Assembly: GCA_022788085.1 (NCBI GenBank)
Contig: JALEWA010000172.1
Coordinates: 1 to 52,444, forward strand
DNA length: 52,444 nucleotides
Direction of reading: 5' to 3'
Origin: Lachnospiraceae bacterium
Lineage (GTDB): Bacteria > Bacillota > Clostridia > Lachnospirales > Lachnospiraceae
Shown here one piece after another: positions 28,354-37,883 of this stretch. The position numbers and the translations under genes were made by a program. The notes below the pieces were generated by a model, which was not told where the DNA came from, did no database searches, and saw only the letters and a list, made by a program, of their open reading frames with translations. The stretch's first letter is position 1, and the number at the start of each line of letters is the position of its first letter.

Positions 28354-29538
28354 ATGAACATGAAAGAATATATTGAAGAAGCAGAACAAGACCTGCTTCA
28401 TACCTATAATCGTTATCAGATTGTATGGGATAAGGGAGATGGCGTACATCTTTATGATATAGAAGGCAAGGAATATCTTGACTTTGTTTCCGGTATCGGA
28501 GTATTCGCATTAGGATATAATAATAAAGCATATAATGATGCTCTGAAGGCTCAGATTGATAAGATTACACATACATCGAATTATTATTATAATATCCCGG
28601 CAATTGACGCGGCAAGAAAGCTAAAAGCTGTTTCCGGTATGGATAGAATCTTCTATACGAACAGTGGTGCGGAAGCAGTAGAGGGAGCCATTAAGGCGGC
28701 TAGAAAGTATGCTTTTTTAAGAGATGGCAATACAGATCATGAGATTATTGCATTGAATCATTCTTTCCATGGAAGAACGATGGGCGCATTATCGGTAACA
28801 GGAAATGCCCATTACAGAGAGGCATTTGAACCGTTGCTTCCCGGAATCAAATATGCCGACATGAATGATTTTGAGAGTATTAGGGCACAGGTAACAGATA
28901 AGACATGTGCAATCATCATGGAGACTGTTCAGGGTGAAGGTGGAATCTATCCTGCAACAAAGGAATTCCTGCAGCAGGTAAGAACACTTTGCGATGAAAA
29001 GGACATTTTGCTTATTTTAGATGAAATCCAGTGTGGTATGGGAAGAACAGGAACGATGTTTGCATGGCAGCGTTATGGAATCAAGCCTGATATCATGACA
29101 AGTGCAAAGGCAATCGGGTGTGGCGTTCCGGTAGGTGCATTTATGCTGACGGAGAAGGTAGCACAGAATTCGCTTACGAGCGGTGATCATGGTACTACTT
29201 ATGGTGGAAATCCTCTTGCATGTGCAGCTATTTCCAAGGTTCTTGATTTATTTGAAGAACAGAAGATACTGGATAATGTCAATGAAGTTGGTGCATATCT
29301 TTCTGCAAAGCTGGATGAGCTTGTGGAAAAGTACGATTATATAAAGGAGCACAGAGGTGTAGGATTGTTACATGGCTTAGAGTGTAATGGACCGGTAGGC
29401 GATATTATTATCAAAGCCCTTGATAAGGGATTATTGCTGATCAATGCAGGAACCAATGTAATTCGTTTTATTCCACCTCTTGTTATTACCAGGGAAAATG
29501 TGGATGAAATGATTGCAATATTAGAAGAATGTTTGTAA
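28354..29538 (+). CDS. argD: Acetylornithine aminotransferase
   Basis: A class III PLP aminotransferase of about 394 residues. NSGAEAVEGAIKAARKY, SFHGRTMG, LLILDEIQCGMGRTG and the PLP lysine in TSAKAIGCGVPVGAFM are intact. The start is uncertain: in-frame candidates lie at 28342, 28345, 28354 and 28360, and AGAAAGG (28334-28340) fits none perfectly; 28354 or 28360 best match usual ArgD N-termini (EYIEEAEQDLLHTYNRYQI). It converts N-acetylglutamate semialdehyde to N-acetylornithine. Last arg gene of the cluster. Confidence 0.95.
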   Translation: MNMKEYIEEAEQDLLHTYNRYQIVWDKGDGVHLYDIEGKEYLDFVSGIGVFALGYNNKAYNDALKAQIDKITHTSNYYYNIPAIDAARKLKAVSGMDRIFYTNSGAEAVEGAIKAARKYAFLRDGNTDHEIIALNHSFHGRTMGALSVTGNAHYREAFEPLLPGIKYADMNDFESIRAQVTDKTCAIIMETVQGEGGIYPATKEFLQQVRTLCDEKDILLILDEIQCGMGRTGTMFAWQRYGIKPDIMTSAKAIGCGVPVGAFMLTEKVAQNSLTSGDHGTTYGGNPLACAAISKVLDLFEEQKILDNVNEVGAYLSAKLDELVEKYDYIKEHRGVGLLHGLECNGPVGDIIIKALDKGLLLINAGTNVIRFIPPLVITRENVDEMIAILEECL

Positions 29539-29588
29539 TTATGAAGATATAAATAGTTATGAATGTTTGTAAGTAAGGAAAGAATAAA

Positions 29589-30956
29589 ATGAATGTAAGA
29601 AAGAGACTGATATCGGTACTGGCTATAGCACTTGTTCTGATAGCACTTTGCCTTTTTGGCAGCTCTTATATTGGAAATGATAGTCAGAATCTCCGTTTTT
29701 CCGGTTTTCACAAAGAAACCATTCACTTATGGTATACGGATGATGCATTGACGGATTATTTAAACAGCAAGGCTTTGAGCTTTTATGAGGCAAATGATAT
29801 CAGAGTGGAGCCAAAGCTTGTTTCCGGATTGGAATATCTGGAAACAGTAAATAAGGCAAGTGTTCAGCAGGATGAGGATGCACCGGATGTATTTATTGTG
29901 ACCAATGACTCTTTGGAGAAAGCATATCTTGCAGGACTGGTAACTGAGCTTAAGGATATTTCTGATGTTGCCAATACTTCAAATTATAGTTCGGCAGCGC
30001 AGAACGCTGTATTATATAATGGAAAATACTTAGGATATCCATTCTATTATGAAACAAGTGCATTGTTATATAACAGAACGTATCTGGAACAGATTGCGGC
30101 AGAAGCGGAGCTTGCCAATGCAGATGAACTGATTCCAAGTTCCATAGCAGATATTCTTAATTTTGCTGACCGCTATTCGGCGCCCGAAAATGTGGAATAT
30201 TTCTTTCGGTGGGATGTTTCCGATATCCTTTATAATTATTTCTTTATTGGAAATTATATTTCCGTGGGTGGCGCATCCGGTGAGGATAAGAACCAGATTA
30301 ATATCTATAATACAGATGCAATAGCAAGTCTTTCTGTATATCAGGAGTTGAATCAATTCTTTTCTATTGATACGAAGGAAACGAATTATGATACGATTAT
30401 GCAGGAATTCCTTGAGGGAAAGACAATTTATACAATAGCAACCAGTGACTGCTTAAGAAAGTTGGAAGATGCAAAGCAGAATGGTGAGTTTGCATATGAA
30501 TATGGTATTGCCAATATTCCTGATATTAATCAGGAGCTTGTAACAAAAGGAATGTCGGTAACAAATGCAATAGTTATTAATGGATATTCCAAGAAAAAGG
30601 ATATAGCAAAGTGCTTTGTAGAATATCTTGCCAGGGAAGATGGAAATGAATTATATGAAAAGACAGGAAAACTTCCGGCAAGAATCGGACAGGAATATCT
30701 GAATGAAAATATGAGTGCATTTGCCAATAATTATGCAGAGTCAGTACCAATACCTAAAATGGTGGAGACAAGTAATTTCTGGGTAGAACTGGAAATCTGT
30801 TTTGCAAAGGTATGGGGTGGAGCAGATGCAAATGCAGAACTGAAGACACTTTCAGAGCAGATTAAAACACAGCTTGCAGGTGAAACTGTGACAGAGGAAT
30901 CATTAGAAACACCAGTGGTAGAGCTTTTACCAGAGGGTGAATATGATGAGGAATAA
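29589..30956 (+). CDS. Orphan extracellular solute-binding protein (family 1 type)
   Basis: A 455-residue exported protein. The N-terminus has a hydrophobic helix (7-27) with basic start but no good lipobox (Cys21 is preceded by Leu), so it is either membrane-anchored or cleaved. The body has the pattern of ABC sugar-binding proteins (LWYTDD, ALTDYLNSKALSFYEAN, NAVLYNGKYLGYPFYYETSALLYNR, QEFLEGKTIYTIATSDC). No permease or ATPase genes are adjacent, so it may share a transporter elsewhere or act as a sensor. AGGAAAG precedes the start. Confidence 0.85.
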   Translation: MNVRKRLISVLAIALVLIALCLFGSSYIGNDSQNLRFSGFHKETIHLWYTDDALTDYLNSKALSFYEANDIRVEPKLVSGLEYLETVNKASVQQDEDAPDVFIVTNDSLEKAYLAGLVTELKDISDVANTSNYSSAAQNAVLYNGKYLGYPFYYETSALLYNRTYLEQIAAEAELANADELIPSSIADILNFADRYSAPENVEYFFRWDVSDILYNYFFIGNYISVGGASGEDKNQINIYNTDAIASLSVYQELNQFFSIDTKETNYDTIMQEFLEGKTIYTIATSDCLRKLEDAKQNGEFAYEYGIANIPDINQELVTKGMSVTNAIVINGYSKKKDIAKCFVEYLAREDGNELYEKTGKLPARIGQEYLNENMSAFANNYAESVPIPKMVETSNFWVELEICFAKVWGGADANAELKTLSEQIKTQLAGETVTEESLETPVVELLPEGEYDEE

Positions 30957-30987
30957 AAATAGTACAAGAATAGTATAAAAAATATTA

Positions 30988-31041
30988 AAAAATCCAATCA
31001 TAATAGTAAAGAAAGGGGTTTACATTTATGATTGGATTTTT
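30988..31041 (+). promoter_or_regulatory. 16-bp hairpin containing a start codon
   Basis: AAAAATCCAATCATAA (30988-31003) is exactly complementary to 31026-31041, which contains the ATG (31028) of the YdcZ-like transporter. The Shine-Dalgarno GAAAGGGG lies in the 22-nt loop. The 3' arm ends in five T. It could terminate read-through from the solute-binding protein gene and also mask the start codon. Confidence 0.8.
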
Positions 31042-31462
31042 GATTGCTTTATTATCGGGAACATTAATGAGTGTGCAAGGTGTATTCAATACAAAGGTTA
31101 CAGAAGGATCCAGTATGTGGGTAGCGAATGCGTTTGTGCAGTTTACAGCATTCCTTGTCTGCATGGCAGCATGGTTGATCTCAGACAGAACCTCCTTTAA
31201 AACACTGCTGACAGTGGAACCGAAGTACTTTCTGCTTGGTGGAGTCATGGGAGCTCTTATTACATGGACGGTAATAAAAAGCATGGATGCACTTGGACCG
31301 GCTAAGGCAGTTATGCTTATTGTAATTGCACAGCTTATTGTAGCTTATCTGATTGAACTTTTTGGATTATTTGGCGTTGACAAACAGCCTTTTAGCTGGA
31401 GAAAGGCCTTGGGAGCTCTGGTTGCCATTGCAGGATTTGTGATGTTTAAGTGGGAAACTTAA
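31028..31462 (+). CDS. DMT superfamily transporter, YdcZ/DUF606 type
   Basis: A 144-residue protein with four to five transmembrane segments, matching the half-size YdcZ (DUF606) branch of the drug/metabolite transporters (GTLMSVQGVFNTKVTEGSS, FLLGGVMGALITW, ALGALVAIAGFVMFKW). Such proteins usually act as dimers; substrate unknown. The start codon is within a 16-bp stem and the stop codon (31460-31462) is within the first hairpin of the 33-bp repeat array, so both ends lie in secondary structure. GAAAGGGG precedes the ATG. Confidence 0.88.
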   Translation: MIGFLIALLSGTLMSVQGVFNTKVTEGSSMWVANAFVQFTAFLVCMAAWLISDRTSFKTLLTVEPKYFLLGGVMGALITWTVIKSMDALGPAKAVMLIVIAQLIVAYLIELFGLFGVDKQPFSWRKALGALVAIAGFVMFKWET

Positions 31463-31553
31463 AAAATCCTTATACGCAAGATTTTTTAAGTGGGAAGAAT
31501 CCATATGCGGCAGATTCTTCAAGTAGGAAAAATCCATATACCGAAGATTTTTC
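31457..31553. repeat. Tandem array of three 33-bp hairpin units
   Basis: Stems: 31457-31468 with 31480-31491 (12 bp), 31494-31501 with 31513-31520 (8 bp), 31527-31534 with 31546-31553 (8 bp). Loops are all 11 nt: CTTATACGCAA, CATATGCGGCA, CATATACCGAA. The middle stem uses GAAGAATC/GATTCTTC where the third uses GAAAAATC/GATTTTTC, a compensatory pair change. The first unit includes the stop codon of the YdcZ-like gene. A further copy is at 20361-20395. Confidence 0.85.
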
Positions 31554-31667
31554 AAGTATAAAATTTTCCACTTGTATTCATGATTGATTTATCATAGAAT
31601 AACAATAGATATGCATAGAGGGGCTTTTATGATGGCAGACATACAGGGAAAACTGTATGGAGGTAAC

Positions 31668-32315
31668 ATGATAAAGGAGCTATGTAATCATATGGAAAAG
31701 TTAATAAAAAACGAATTTTGGAAAGTACTTGCAGGAGTGCTTTCTTGTTGTATGCTGCTAAATGGATGTGGAACTGCTACAGAAACTGAGATTGATTGGA
31801 AATTAGAGGAAGAGGTTCCTACAGAGCAGGAAATGGTGATGATAGAAGAAAAGAATTTATCTGCCACAGAAGAAGCTTTGATTTATGTTTATATATGTGG
31901 AGCTGTAGCTGAACCTGGTGTATATCAGATTCCGGAGGGAAGCAGGCTATTTGAGGCGGTTGATGTAGCAGGTGGAATGCTTGAGGAAGCAGAGTATGCA
32001 AGTCAGAATCTGGCGAGAGTATTACAGGATGGTGAACAGATACAGATTCTGACGAAGGAAGAGGCGAAATGCTTAAATGAAACTGGCATATCGATACAGG
32101 CAGGGAATACAACAGAAAGTAAAGGTCTTGTTAATATCAACACAGCCTCAGTGCAGGAGCTGACTACCTTAACAGGAATCGGAGAAAGCAGGGCACAGGC
32201 AATTGTAGAGTACAGAGAAGCAAACGGGTTTTTTAAAAGTATTGATGGAATCAAAAATGTTACCGGGATTAAAGATGGACTTTTTGAAAAAATCAAGGAT
32301 AAAATTACTGTATAA
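31668..32315 (+). CDS. comEA: ComEA-like lipoprotein, SLBB plus helix-hairpin-helix
   Basis: A DNA-uptake receptor of about 215 residues. A signal peptide ends in the lipobox LLNGC, an SLBB domain follows (IYVYICGAVAEPGVYQIPEGSRLFEAV...AGG) and the C-terminus has tandem HhH motifs (NINTASVQELTTLTGIGESRAQAIVEYR and IKNVTGI). ComEA binds double-stranded DNA at the cell surface. The start is uncertain: 31632, 31668 (GGAGG only 4 nt upstream) and 31692 (best signal peptide) are all possible. The rest of the uptake locus, including comEC, follows on the same strand. Confidence 0.88.
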   Translation: MIKELCNHMEKLIKNEFWKVLAGVLSCCMLLNGCGTATETEIDWKLEEEVPTEQEMVMIEEKNLSATEEALIYVYICGAVAEPGVYQIPEGSRLFEAVDVAGGMLEEAEYASQNLARVLQDGEQIQILTKEEAKCLNETGISIQAGNTTESKGLVNINTASVQELTTLTGIGESRAQAIVEYREANGFFKSIDGIKNVTGIKDGLFEKIKDKITV

Positions 32316-32366
32316 AACATAAAACTGCATGATATTGCAAATAAGAGAGGGAGAGACACACAAGTT

Positions 32367-33056
32367 ATGGGAAAAAGAGTGTTAGTTGTAGATGACGAGA
32401 AATTAATTGTTAAGGGAATTCGTTTTAGTCTGGAACAGGATGATATGGAAGTAGAATGCGCTTATGATGGAGAGGAAGCTATTGAAAAGGTAAGAGACGG
32501 GCACTTTGATCTTGTTTTGCTTGACATTATGCTTCCAAAGCTCACAGGACTTGAGGTTTGCCAGCAAATCAGGGAATTTTCTGATGTGCCAATTGTTATG
32601 CTGACTGCCAAGGGTGATGATATGGATAAGATTCTTGGGCTTGAATATGGTGCAGATGATTATATTACCAAGCCATTTAATATTCTTGAAGTGAAAGCAA
32701 GAATTAAGGCAATTATGAGAAGAACTTCCGGAAAATCAGAAAGCGTGAAGAAGCAGCGTTTTATCGAAGCAGGGGATTTGAAGCTTGACTGTGACGGAAA
32801 GCGCCTATACATCAATGATAAGGAAGTAAATCTGACGACAAAGGAATTTGATGTCTTAGAGCTTTTGGTATTGAATCCGAATAAGGTATACAGTAGAGAG
32901 AATCTGTTGAAGCTTGTATGGGGGGCTGATTATCCGGGAGATGTAAGAACTGTGGATGTTCACATTAGAAGACTGCGAGAAAAGATAGAAAAAAATCCAA
33001 GCGAACCTAAGTATGTTCATACAAAATGGGGTGTTGGATATTATTATAAGAATTAG
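32367..33056 (+). CDS. OmpR-family response regulator (WalR/PhoP-like)
   Basis: A 229-residue regulator: receiver domain with Asp9-Asp10, phosphoacceptor Asp53 (VLLDIMLPK), Thr in VMLTAK and Lys in TKPFN, then a winged-helix effector (about 130-228; LTTKEFDVLELL, VDVHIRRLREKIEKNP, KWGVGYYYKN). It pairs with the kinase that starts 12 nt downstream. A purine-rich GAGAGGGAGAG lies a little far (about 15 nt) from the ATG. Confidence 0.94.
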   Translation: MGKRVLVVDDEKLIVKGIRFSLEQDDMEVECAYDGEEAIEKVRDGHFDLVLLDIMLPKLTGLEVCQQIREFSDVPIVMLTAKGDDMDKILGLEYGADDYITKPFNILEVKARIKAIMRRTSGKSESVKKQRFIEAGDLKLDCDGKRLYINDKEVNLTTKEFDVLELLVLNPNKVYSRENLLKLVWGADYPGDVRTVDVHIRRLREKIEKNPSEPKYVHTKWGVGYYYKN

Positions 33057-33067
33057 GAGCTGCGGAC

Positions 33068-34552
33068 GTGTCTGTATTTAAGGAGAAGATAGGAAAAATT
33101 AAAATATTCAGAAGTCTTAAGATTAGGATATTTCTGATTATTATGATTGTTGGGATGATTCCTGGAATTCTGATTCATTTTGGCATTATGGAGAGATATA
33201 TGGATAATGCCATAAGTGTTAGGAGCAATGAGGTTCAGACGCAGGTTAGGATTATTGCAGACCATCTTCTTACGTATAACTATTTACACGATAGCAGTAA
33301 TGATGTTGTAAATGCGGAATTGGCTCAGCTATCTAATCTGTATGATGGGCGTGTACTGATTATTGACAGTAATCTTAAGATTATTAAAGATACATATGGT
33401 ATCAGCGAAGGGAAGACAATCATTTCAGAACCAATTATCCGCTGTTTTAAAGGAACAGGTGCGTCCAACCATGTAACAGAGAATAGTTATATAGAAATTA
33501 TTGTTCCGATAGAAGAAAAGCTTTCCGGAGATGCTGCAAAGAACACGAACAGTGCATCTGGTGTTTCACCACGTATTGTCGGTGTTATGCTTACAAGCGT
33601 ATCTATGGAGAGTATTATAAGCAGCTATGAATATTTGGAAAGCAGAGCGTTTATCATTGAGATTTTATCTGTTGTTATCTTGTTTGGAATTGCTTATTTC
33701 TTAAGTCAGCATCTGTTAAAACCTTTTGAAAAGATTACGGAAGCAATCAATGAAGTAAAGAATGGATTTACGGATGAAGAAATTCATATAACGGAATATC
33801 TTGAAACAGAACATATTGGTGATGCCTTTAACCAGATGATGGGAAGGATGAAGGTACTGGATGATTCCAGACAGGAATTTGTATCAAATGTGTCTCATGA
33901 ACTTAAGACACCGCTTGCATCTATGAAGGTATTGGCAGATTCCCTGCTTGCACAGGAGGAAGTCCCCAATGAGCTTTACCGTGAATTTATGACGGATATT
34001 GCGGCAGAGATTGATAGGGAAAATAAGATTATTACTGATTTGCTTGCATTGGTTAAGATGACCAGAACTTCAGCAGATATGAATGTGGAACCAATGGATA
34101 TTAATGCTATTTTAGAGCTTATGTTAAAAAGACTCGGACCGATTGCAGCAAGAGCGAATGTGAAGCTTGTTTTTGAAAGCAGGAGGAAGGTCAGCGCAGA
34201 GATTGATGAGGTTAAAATGACACTTGCTTTTTCAAATCTTGTGGAGAATGCGATTAAATATAATGTAGATGGTGGATGGGTTAAGGTTGTTCTTGACGCT
34301 GACCATCAGTATTTTACAGTAGAGGTATCTGACTCAGGAATTGGTATTCCACAGGAGGCAATTGAACACATTTATGAGAGGTTCTATCGTGTAGATAAGT
34401 CACATTCCAGAGAAATAGGTGGAACAGGTCTTGGACTTGCCATCACAAGGAATGTAATTCTGATGCACAGAGGTTCTATTAATGTTAAGAGCGAAGAAGG
34501 AAAAGGAACAACCTTTATTGTAAAGATTCCTCTTTCTTATATTGCATCATAG
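33068..34552 (+). CDS. Membrane sensor histidine kinase with HAMP domain
   Basis: A 494-residue kinase. Transmembrane helices at about 18-38 and 194-213 flank an extracellular sensor region; then HAMP (214-265), HisKA with His277 (VSNVSHELKTPLA) and HATPase_c with N, G1 and G2 boxes (FSNLVENAIKYN, DSGIGIP, GGTGLGLA). It starts with GTG, with AGGAG about 8 nt upstream. Forms a two-component system with the preceding regulator. The extracellular ligand is unknown; the neighbour gene encodes a GerMN lipoprotein that may be a target or partner. Confidence 0.94.
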   Translation: MSVFKEKIGKIKIFRSLKIRIFLIIMIVGMIPGILIHFGIMERYMDNAISVRSNEVQTQVRIIADHLLTYNYLHDSSNDVVNAELAQLSNLYDGRVLIIDSNLKIIKDTYGISEGKTIISEPIIRCFKGTGASNHVTENSYIEIIVPIEEKLSGDAAKNTNSASGVSPRIVGVMLTSVSMESIISSYEYLESRAFIIEILSVVILFGIAYFLSQHLLKPFEKITEAINEVKNGFTDEEIHITEYLETEHIGDAFNQMMGRMKVLDDSRQEFVSNVSHELKTPLASMKVLADSLLAQEEVPNELYREFMTDIAAEIDRENKIITDLLALVKMTRTSADMNVEPMDINAILELMLKRLGPIAARANVKLVFESRRKVSAEIDEVKMTLAFSNLVENAIKYNVDGGWVKVVLDADHQYFTVEVSDSGIGIPQEAIEHIYERFYRVDKSHSREIGGTGLGLAITRNVILMHRGSINVKSEEGKGTTFIVKIPLSYIAS

Positions 34553-34564
34553 TTAGGAAATTAT

Positions 34565-35521
34565 ATGATTATGGTAGAAGTATATAATAATATGAGTAAA
34601 AGAAAATATGTTTTTTGTATACTGACTTTTGTACTGCTTCTTTTTGGAATGACAGCCTGTGGTGAGAAGGAACAGCAGGGAACGCCGGTAGAAATATCAT
34701 ATTTGAATAAAAGTGAAACAAAAATAGTTCCCGAGCTGCATTATTTACAAGGAACTACTACAAAGGAAATGATTGTCGAGGTGCTGACTCTTCTTTGCTC
34801 AGTACCGGAACAAAAAGAGCTGGAAGCTGCGTTGCCCGGAAGTATTAATATCATCAATTATGCTTATGAAGGGACACAGGTTACGGTTGCCCTTGGTGAT
34901 AAATATAAGGAGCTTCCAAAGACAACAGAGGTGCTTACCAGGGCAGCCCTTGTAAGAAGCCTGACACAGATTCCGGATGTGAATTATGTTATGCTTACGA
35001 TAAATGGTGAGCCACTATTAGATTCAACTGGAAATGCAGTTGGCATTATGACGGCTGATATGTTCATTGATTATGCAGGGCAACAGCAAACGGATTCTTA
35101 TGCACAGGCTCAAATCAGATTATATTTTGCAAATGAGACGGGGGATGGACTGATAGCGATTAACCGAAGCCTTGCTTTTAACATGGATATATCTAACGTT
35201 TCCATGGAACGTCTTGTAGTAGAACAGCTTATAAAGGGACCGGCAAGTGATGAATCTTATCCAACAATCAATCCGGAAGCGAAGCTGCTTAGTATAACTG
35301 TTAAGGATGGCGTATGTTATTTGAACTTTAATAATGCCATTTTAACGCCTGTTAACAATGTTACAAGTGATGTAACAATCTATTCTATCGTGAATTCACT
35401 GGTAGAATTAAGCAACATAAATAAGGTAGAAATATCCATAGAAGGAAATAAAGAAATGAAGTTCCGTGATAAATATGAGCTTACGACTTTGTTTGAACGA
35501 AATCTGGAACTTGTTCAGTAG
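34565..35521 (+). CDS. GerMN-domain lipoprotein (two GerMN domains)
   Basis: A 318-residue lipoprotein with lipobox MTAC after a hydrophobic segment (LTFVLLLFG), then two GerMN domains (about 40-160 and 175-300; the second has QIRLYFANETGDGL...RLVVEQLIKGP and DGVCYLNFNNA). GerMN proteins include spore germination GerM and lipoproteins linked to cell-wall sensing. The start could also be 34592 (MSKRKYV); AGGAAA supports 34565. It is in line with the two-component system and comEC, with short gaps, suggesting one operon. Confidence 0.88.
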   Translation: MIMVEVYNNMSKRKYVFCILTFVLLLFGMTACGEKEQQGTPVEISYLNKSETKIVPELHYLQGTTTKEMIVEVLTLLCSVPEQKELEAALPGSINIINYAYEGTQVTVALGDKYKELPKTTEVLTRAALVRSLTQIPDVNYVMLTINGEPLLDSTGNAVGIMTADMFIDYAGQQQTDSYAQAQIRLYFANETGDGLIAINRSLAFNMDISNVSMERLVVEQLIKGPASDESYPTINPEAKLLSITVKDGVCYLNFNNAILTPVNNVTSDVTIYSIVNSLVELSNINKVEISIEGNKEMKFRDKYELTTLFERNLELVQ

Positions 35522-35539
35522 TTAGAAATGGAGTGAAGA

Positions 35540-37828
35540 ATGAGAAGACCACTTTGCCTCATATGTATGGCATTTGTGGTATCTGTTTTCATTAGTCTGC
35601 AGCTAACATCGTTGCCGGAGGCCTCCTATGTGGAGGAAGAAGGCAACCGTGTTAGTTATGTAGGCGAGGTATATCATAAGGAGTACAGAAATTATGGTCT
35701 GTTACTCTATCTAAGGAATGTCAATCCGGTCAATTCGACCAATATTCCACCTGATTTTTCAATAGAAGAGAAAAAAGAACAGAATATGGGAATTCTATGC
35801 TATGTAAGTGATGGAGAGGAACCAAAGCTTGGAAGCTATGTTTTTATCAGTGGTGAATGCTATTCCTTTCGTAAACCAAGAAATCCGGGCGGTTTCGACC
35901 AGCAGATGTATTATCAAATACAGAACATAGGATTTTACATGAAAAAGGCAGTGATTCTGGCAGAAAGTGAAAGCTATTCAAAATACCATGAATGGCTTTA
36001 TAGGATTCGGAGACACCTGGAGCATGTGTTTGAAGAAACAATGCCCGAAAAGGATGCTTCGATTATGAAAGCAATGGTGCTTGGAAATAAGGCGGAGCTT
36101 GATAAGGAGAGTAAGCAGTTGTATCAAAGTAGTGGGATTGCACATGTGCTTGCCATATCAGGACTTCACATTTCCTTAATAGGAATGGGGCTATATAAGC
36201 TGTTAAAAAGGCTTAGAGTGCCAACTTTACTATCGGCATCGGCTGCAGTCTGCGTCATGATTTTATATGGAGATATGGTTGGAATGAGCAGTTCTGCGTA
36301 TCGGGCAATCTTTATGTTTGCACTGAAAATGGGAGCAGAAGTGATTCACAGAACGTATGATATGATGACAGCGCTGGCAATAGCGGCAGTCGGAATCCTA
36401 TTGGAGCAACCGTTATATATCTATCATGCAGGCTTTTTACTGTCTTTTGGTGCGATTATGGGAATTGGCTGTATGGCAGAAGTAATGAAAGCAGATACAA
36501 AACAAATCTATGTAAATAAGAAAAGACAAAAAAGGAGAGAATGGTTTAGAAATCTATGTATTTATAATATAAGGGAATCTTTATTTGGAAGTGGAAGTAT
36601 CTTTTTGATACATTTTCCAATTATGCTTTCTGTTTATTATGAATTTCCTGTTTATTCATTTTTATTGAACCTGATTATTATTCCAGCAATGGGGATTGTA
36701 ATGGGATTAGGAATTGGGTGTATGTTTTTTGGGAGCATTAGCATAGGAGTAATTGGAACCGGAATTTCACAGCTTGCCGCAATAGGCTGCCAGGCATTTC
36801 TTGCCATGTTTGAATCGCTTTGTGAATGGTCAATGGCCTTACCCGGAGCAGACTGGATTGTAGGAGAACCGGCAAAATGGAGAACTATGGTGTTCTATGC
36901 AGTTGTGGTGCTGTTATTCCTGATGCACAAATATATCAAATATAACGCAAGTGGAAGGTTGTGTTTTCCTTTCCCAATTAAGATTATGTGGATTCTTGTA
37001 GCAGTCTTGCTGCTTACACAAAAGAATTTCCAAGACTTGTCAATTACGATGTTGGATGTCGGACAGGGTGACTGCATCTGGCTGGAAACACAAACGGGGC
37101 ATCATTACATGATTGATGGAGGAAGTACATCGGAGGATAAGCTTTGTGAGTATACACTTGTCCCATTTTTAAAGCAGACAGGAACAGCGTATCTTGACGC
37201 AGTATTTTTAACACATCTGGATCGGGATCATATATCGGGTATTTTGGAATTGCTGGAGGGTGAGAGTGGAATACAAATACGAAGAATTGTGATTGCGAAA
37301 GCTGCGATAAAGGATGACGCTTATGAGGAGCTGGCTGCAGTATGCAAGGAACAACATATTCCCCTTGTTTATGCCAAGTCAGGAGATATCATGACTGATG
37401 GAGAATTAACACTTGAAATACTTCATCCTTCTTCCGATTATGTAACGGATTCCAGAAATGCGTATTCTCTAGTGATGAAGCTTGAGTATGGTTCTTTTCA
37501 TGCATTATTTACCGGAGATGTGGAGGCAGATGGAGAAATGTTTGTGGCTGAGGCATTGCCTGAGAATTGGAATTGTCATTTATATAAAGTTGCACATCAT
37601 GGTTCCAGAAATTCCAATACTGCGGAACTATTGGAGCAGATAAAGCCGCAACTTGCGCTTATTTCCTGTGCAGAGGATAACAGCTATGGGCATCCGCATG
37701 AAGAAACGATGGAACGACTTGATAATGTGGGGAGTAAAATCATGATAACGAAGGATGTGGGGGCGATTATGATTCAGGTAGGGAAAGAGATTCAGGTTCG
37801 GGGATATGCGACCTCAGATGGATGGTAA
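35540..37828 (+). CDS. comEC: DNA internalization protein ComEC/Rec2
   Basis: A 762-residue polytopic protein that forms the channel for single-stranded DNA in transformation. Order: two N-terminal transmembrane segments with an OB-like DUF4131 domain, the Competence domain (LAISGLHISLIGMGLY, GMSSSAYRAIFMF), about ten membrane spans and a C-terminal metallo-beta-lactamase-like domain with MLDVGQGDCIWLE, THLDRDHISG, FTGDVE and VAHHGS. All parts are present, so the gene looks intact. GGAGTGAAG precedes the start. In many Clostridia comEC is followed at once by holA; here a nuclease-like gene and a repeat array lie between. Confidence 0.95.
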   Translation: MRRPLCLICMAFVVSVFISLQLTSLPEASYVEEEGNRVSYVGEVYHKEYRNYGLLLYLRNVNPVNSTNIPPDFSIEEKKEQNMGILCYVSDGEEPKLGSYVFISGECYSFRKPRNPGGFDQQMYYQIQNIGFYMKKAVILAESESYSKYHEWLYRIRRHLEHVFEETMPEKDASIMKAMVLGNKAELDKESKQLYQSSGIAHVLAISGLHISLIGMGLYKLLKRLRVPTLLSASAAVCVMILYGDMVGMSSSAYRAIFMFALKMGAEVIHRTYDMMTALAIAAVGILLEQPLYIYHAGFLLSFGAIMGIGCMAEVMKADTKQIYVNKKRQKRREWFRNLCIYNIRESLFGSGSIFLIHFPIMLSVYYEFPVYSFLLNLIIIPAMGIVMGLGIGCMFFGSISIGVIGTGISQLAAIGCQAFLAMFESLCEWSMALPGADWIVGEPAKWRTMVFYAVVVLLFLMHKYIKYNASGRLCFPFPIKIMWILVAVLLLTQKNFQDLSITMLDVGQGDCIWLETQTGHHYMIDGGSTSEDKLCEYTLVPFLKQTGTAYLDAVFLTHLDRDHISGILELLEGESGIQIRRIVIAKAAIKDDAYEELAAVCKEQHIPLVYAKSGDIMTDGELTLEILHPSSDYVTDSRNAYSLVMKLEYGSFHALFTGDVEADGEMFVAEALPENWNCHLYKVAHHGSRNSNTAELLEQIKPQLALISCAEDNSYGHPHEETMERLDNVGSKIMITKDVGAIMIQVGKEIQVRGYATSDGW

Positions 37829-37883
37829 GAAATGGCGGTTACCAGATTGTAATTAAGGAGTAAAAAAGGAGAACGAAGCGAAG

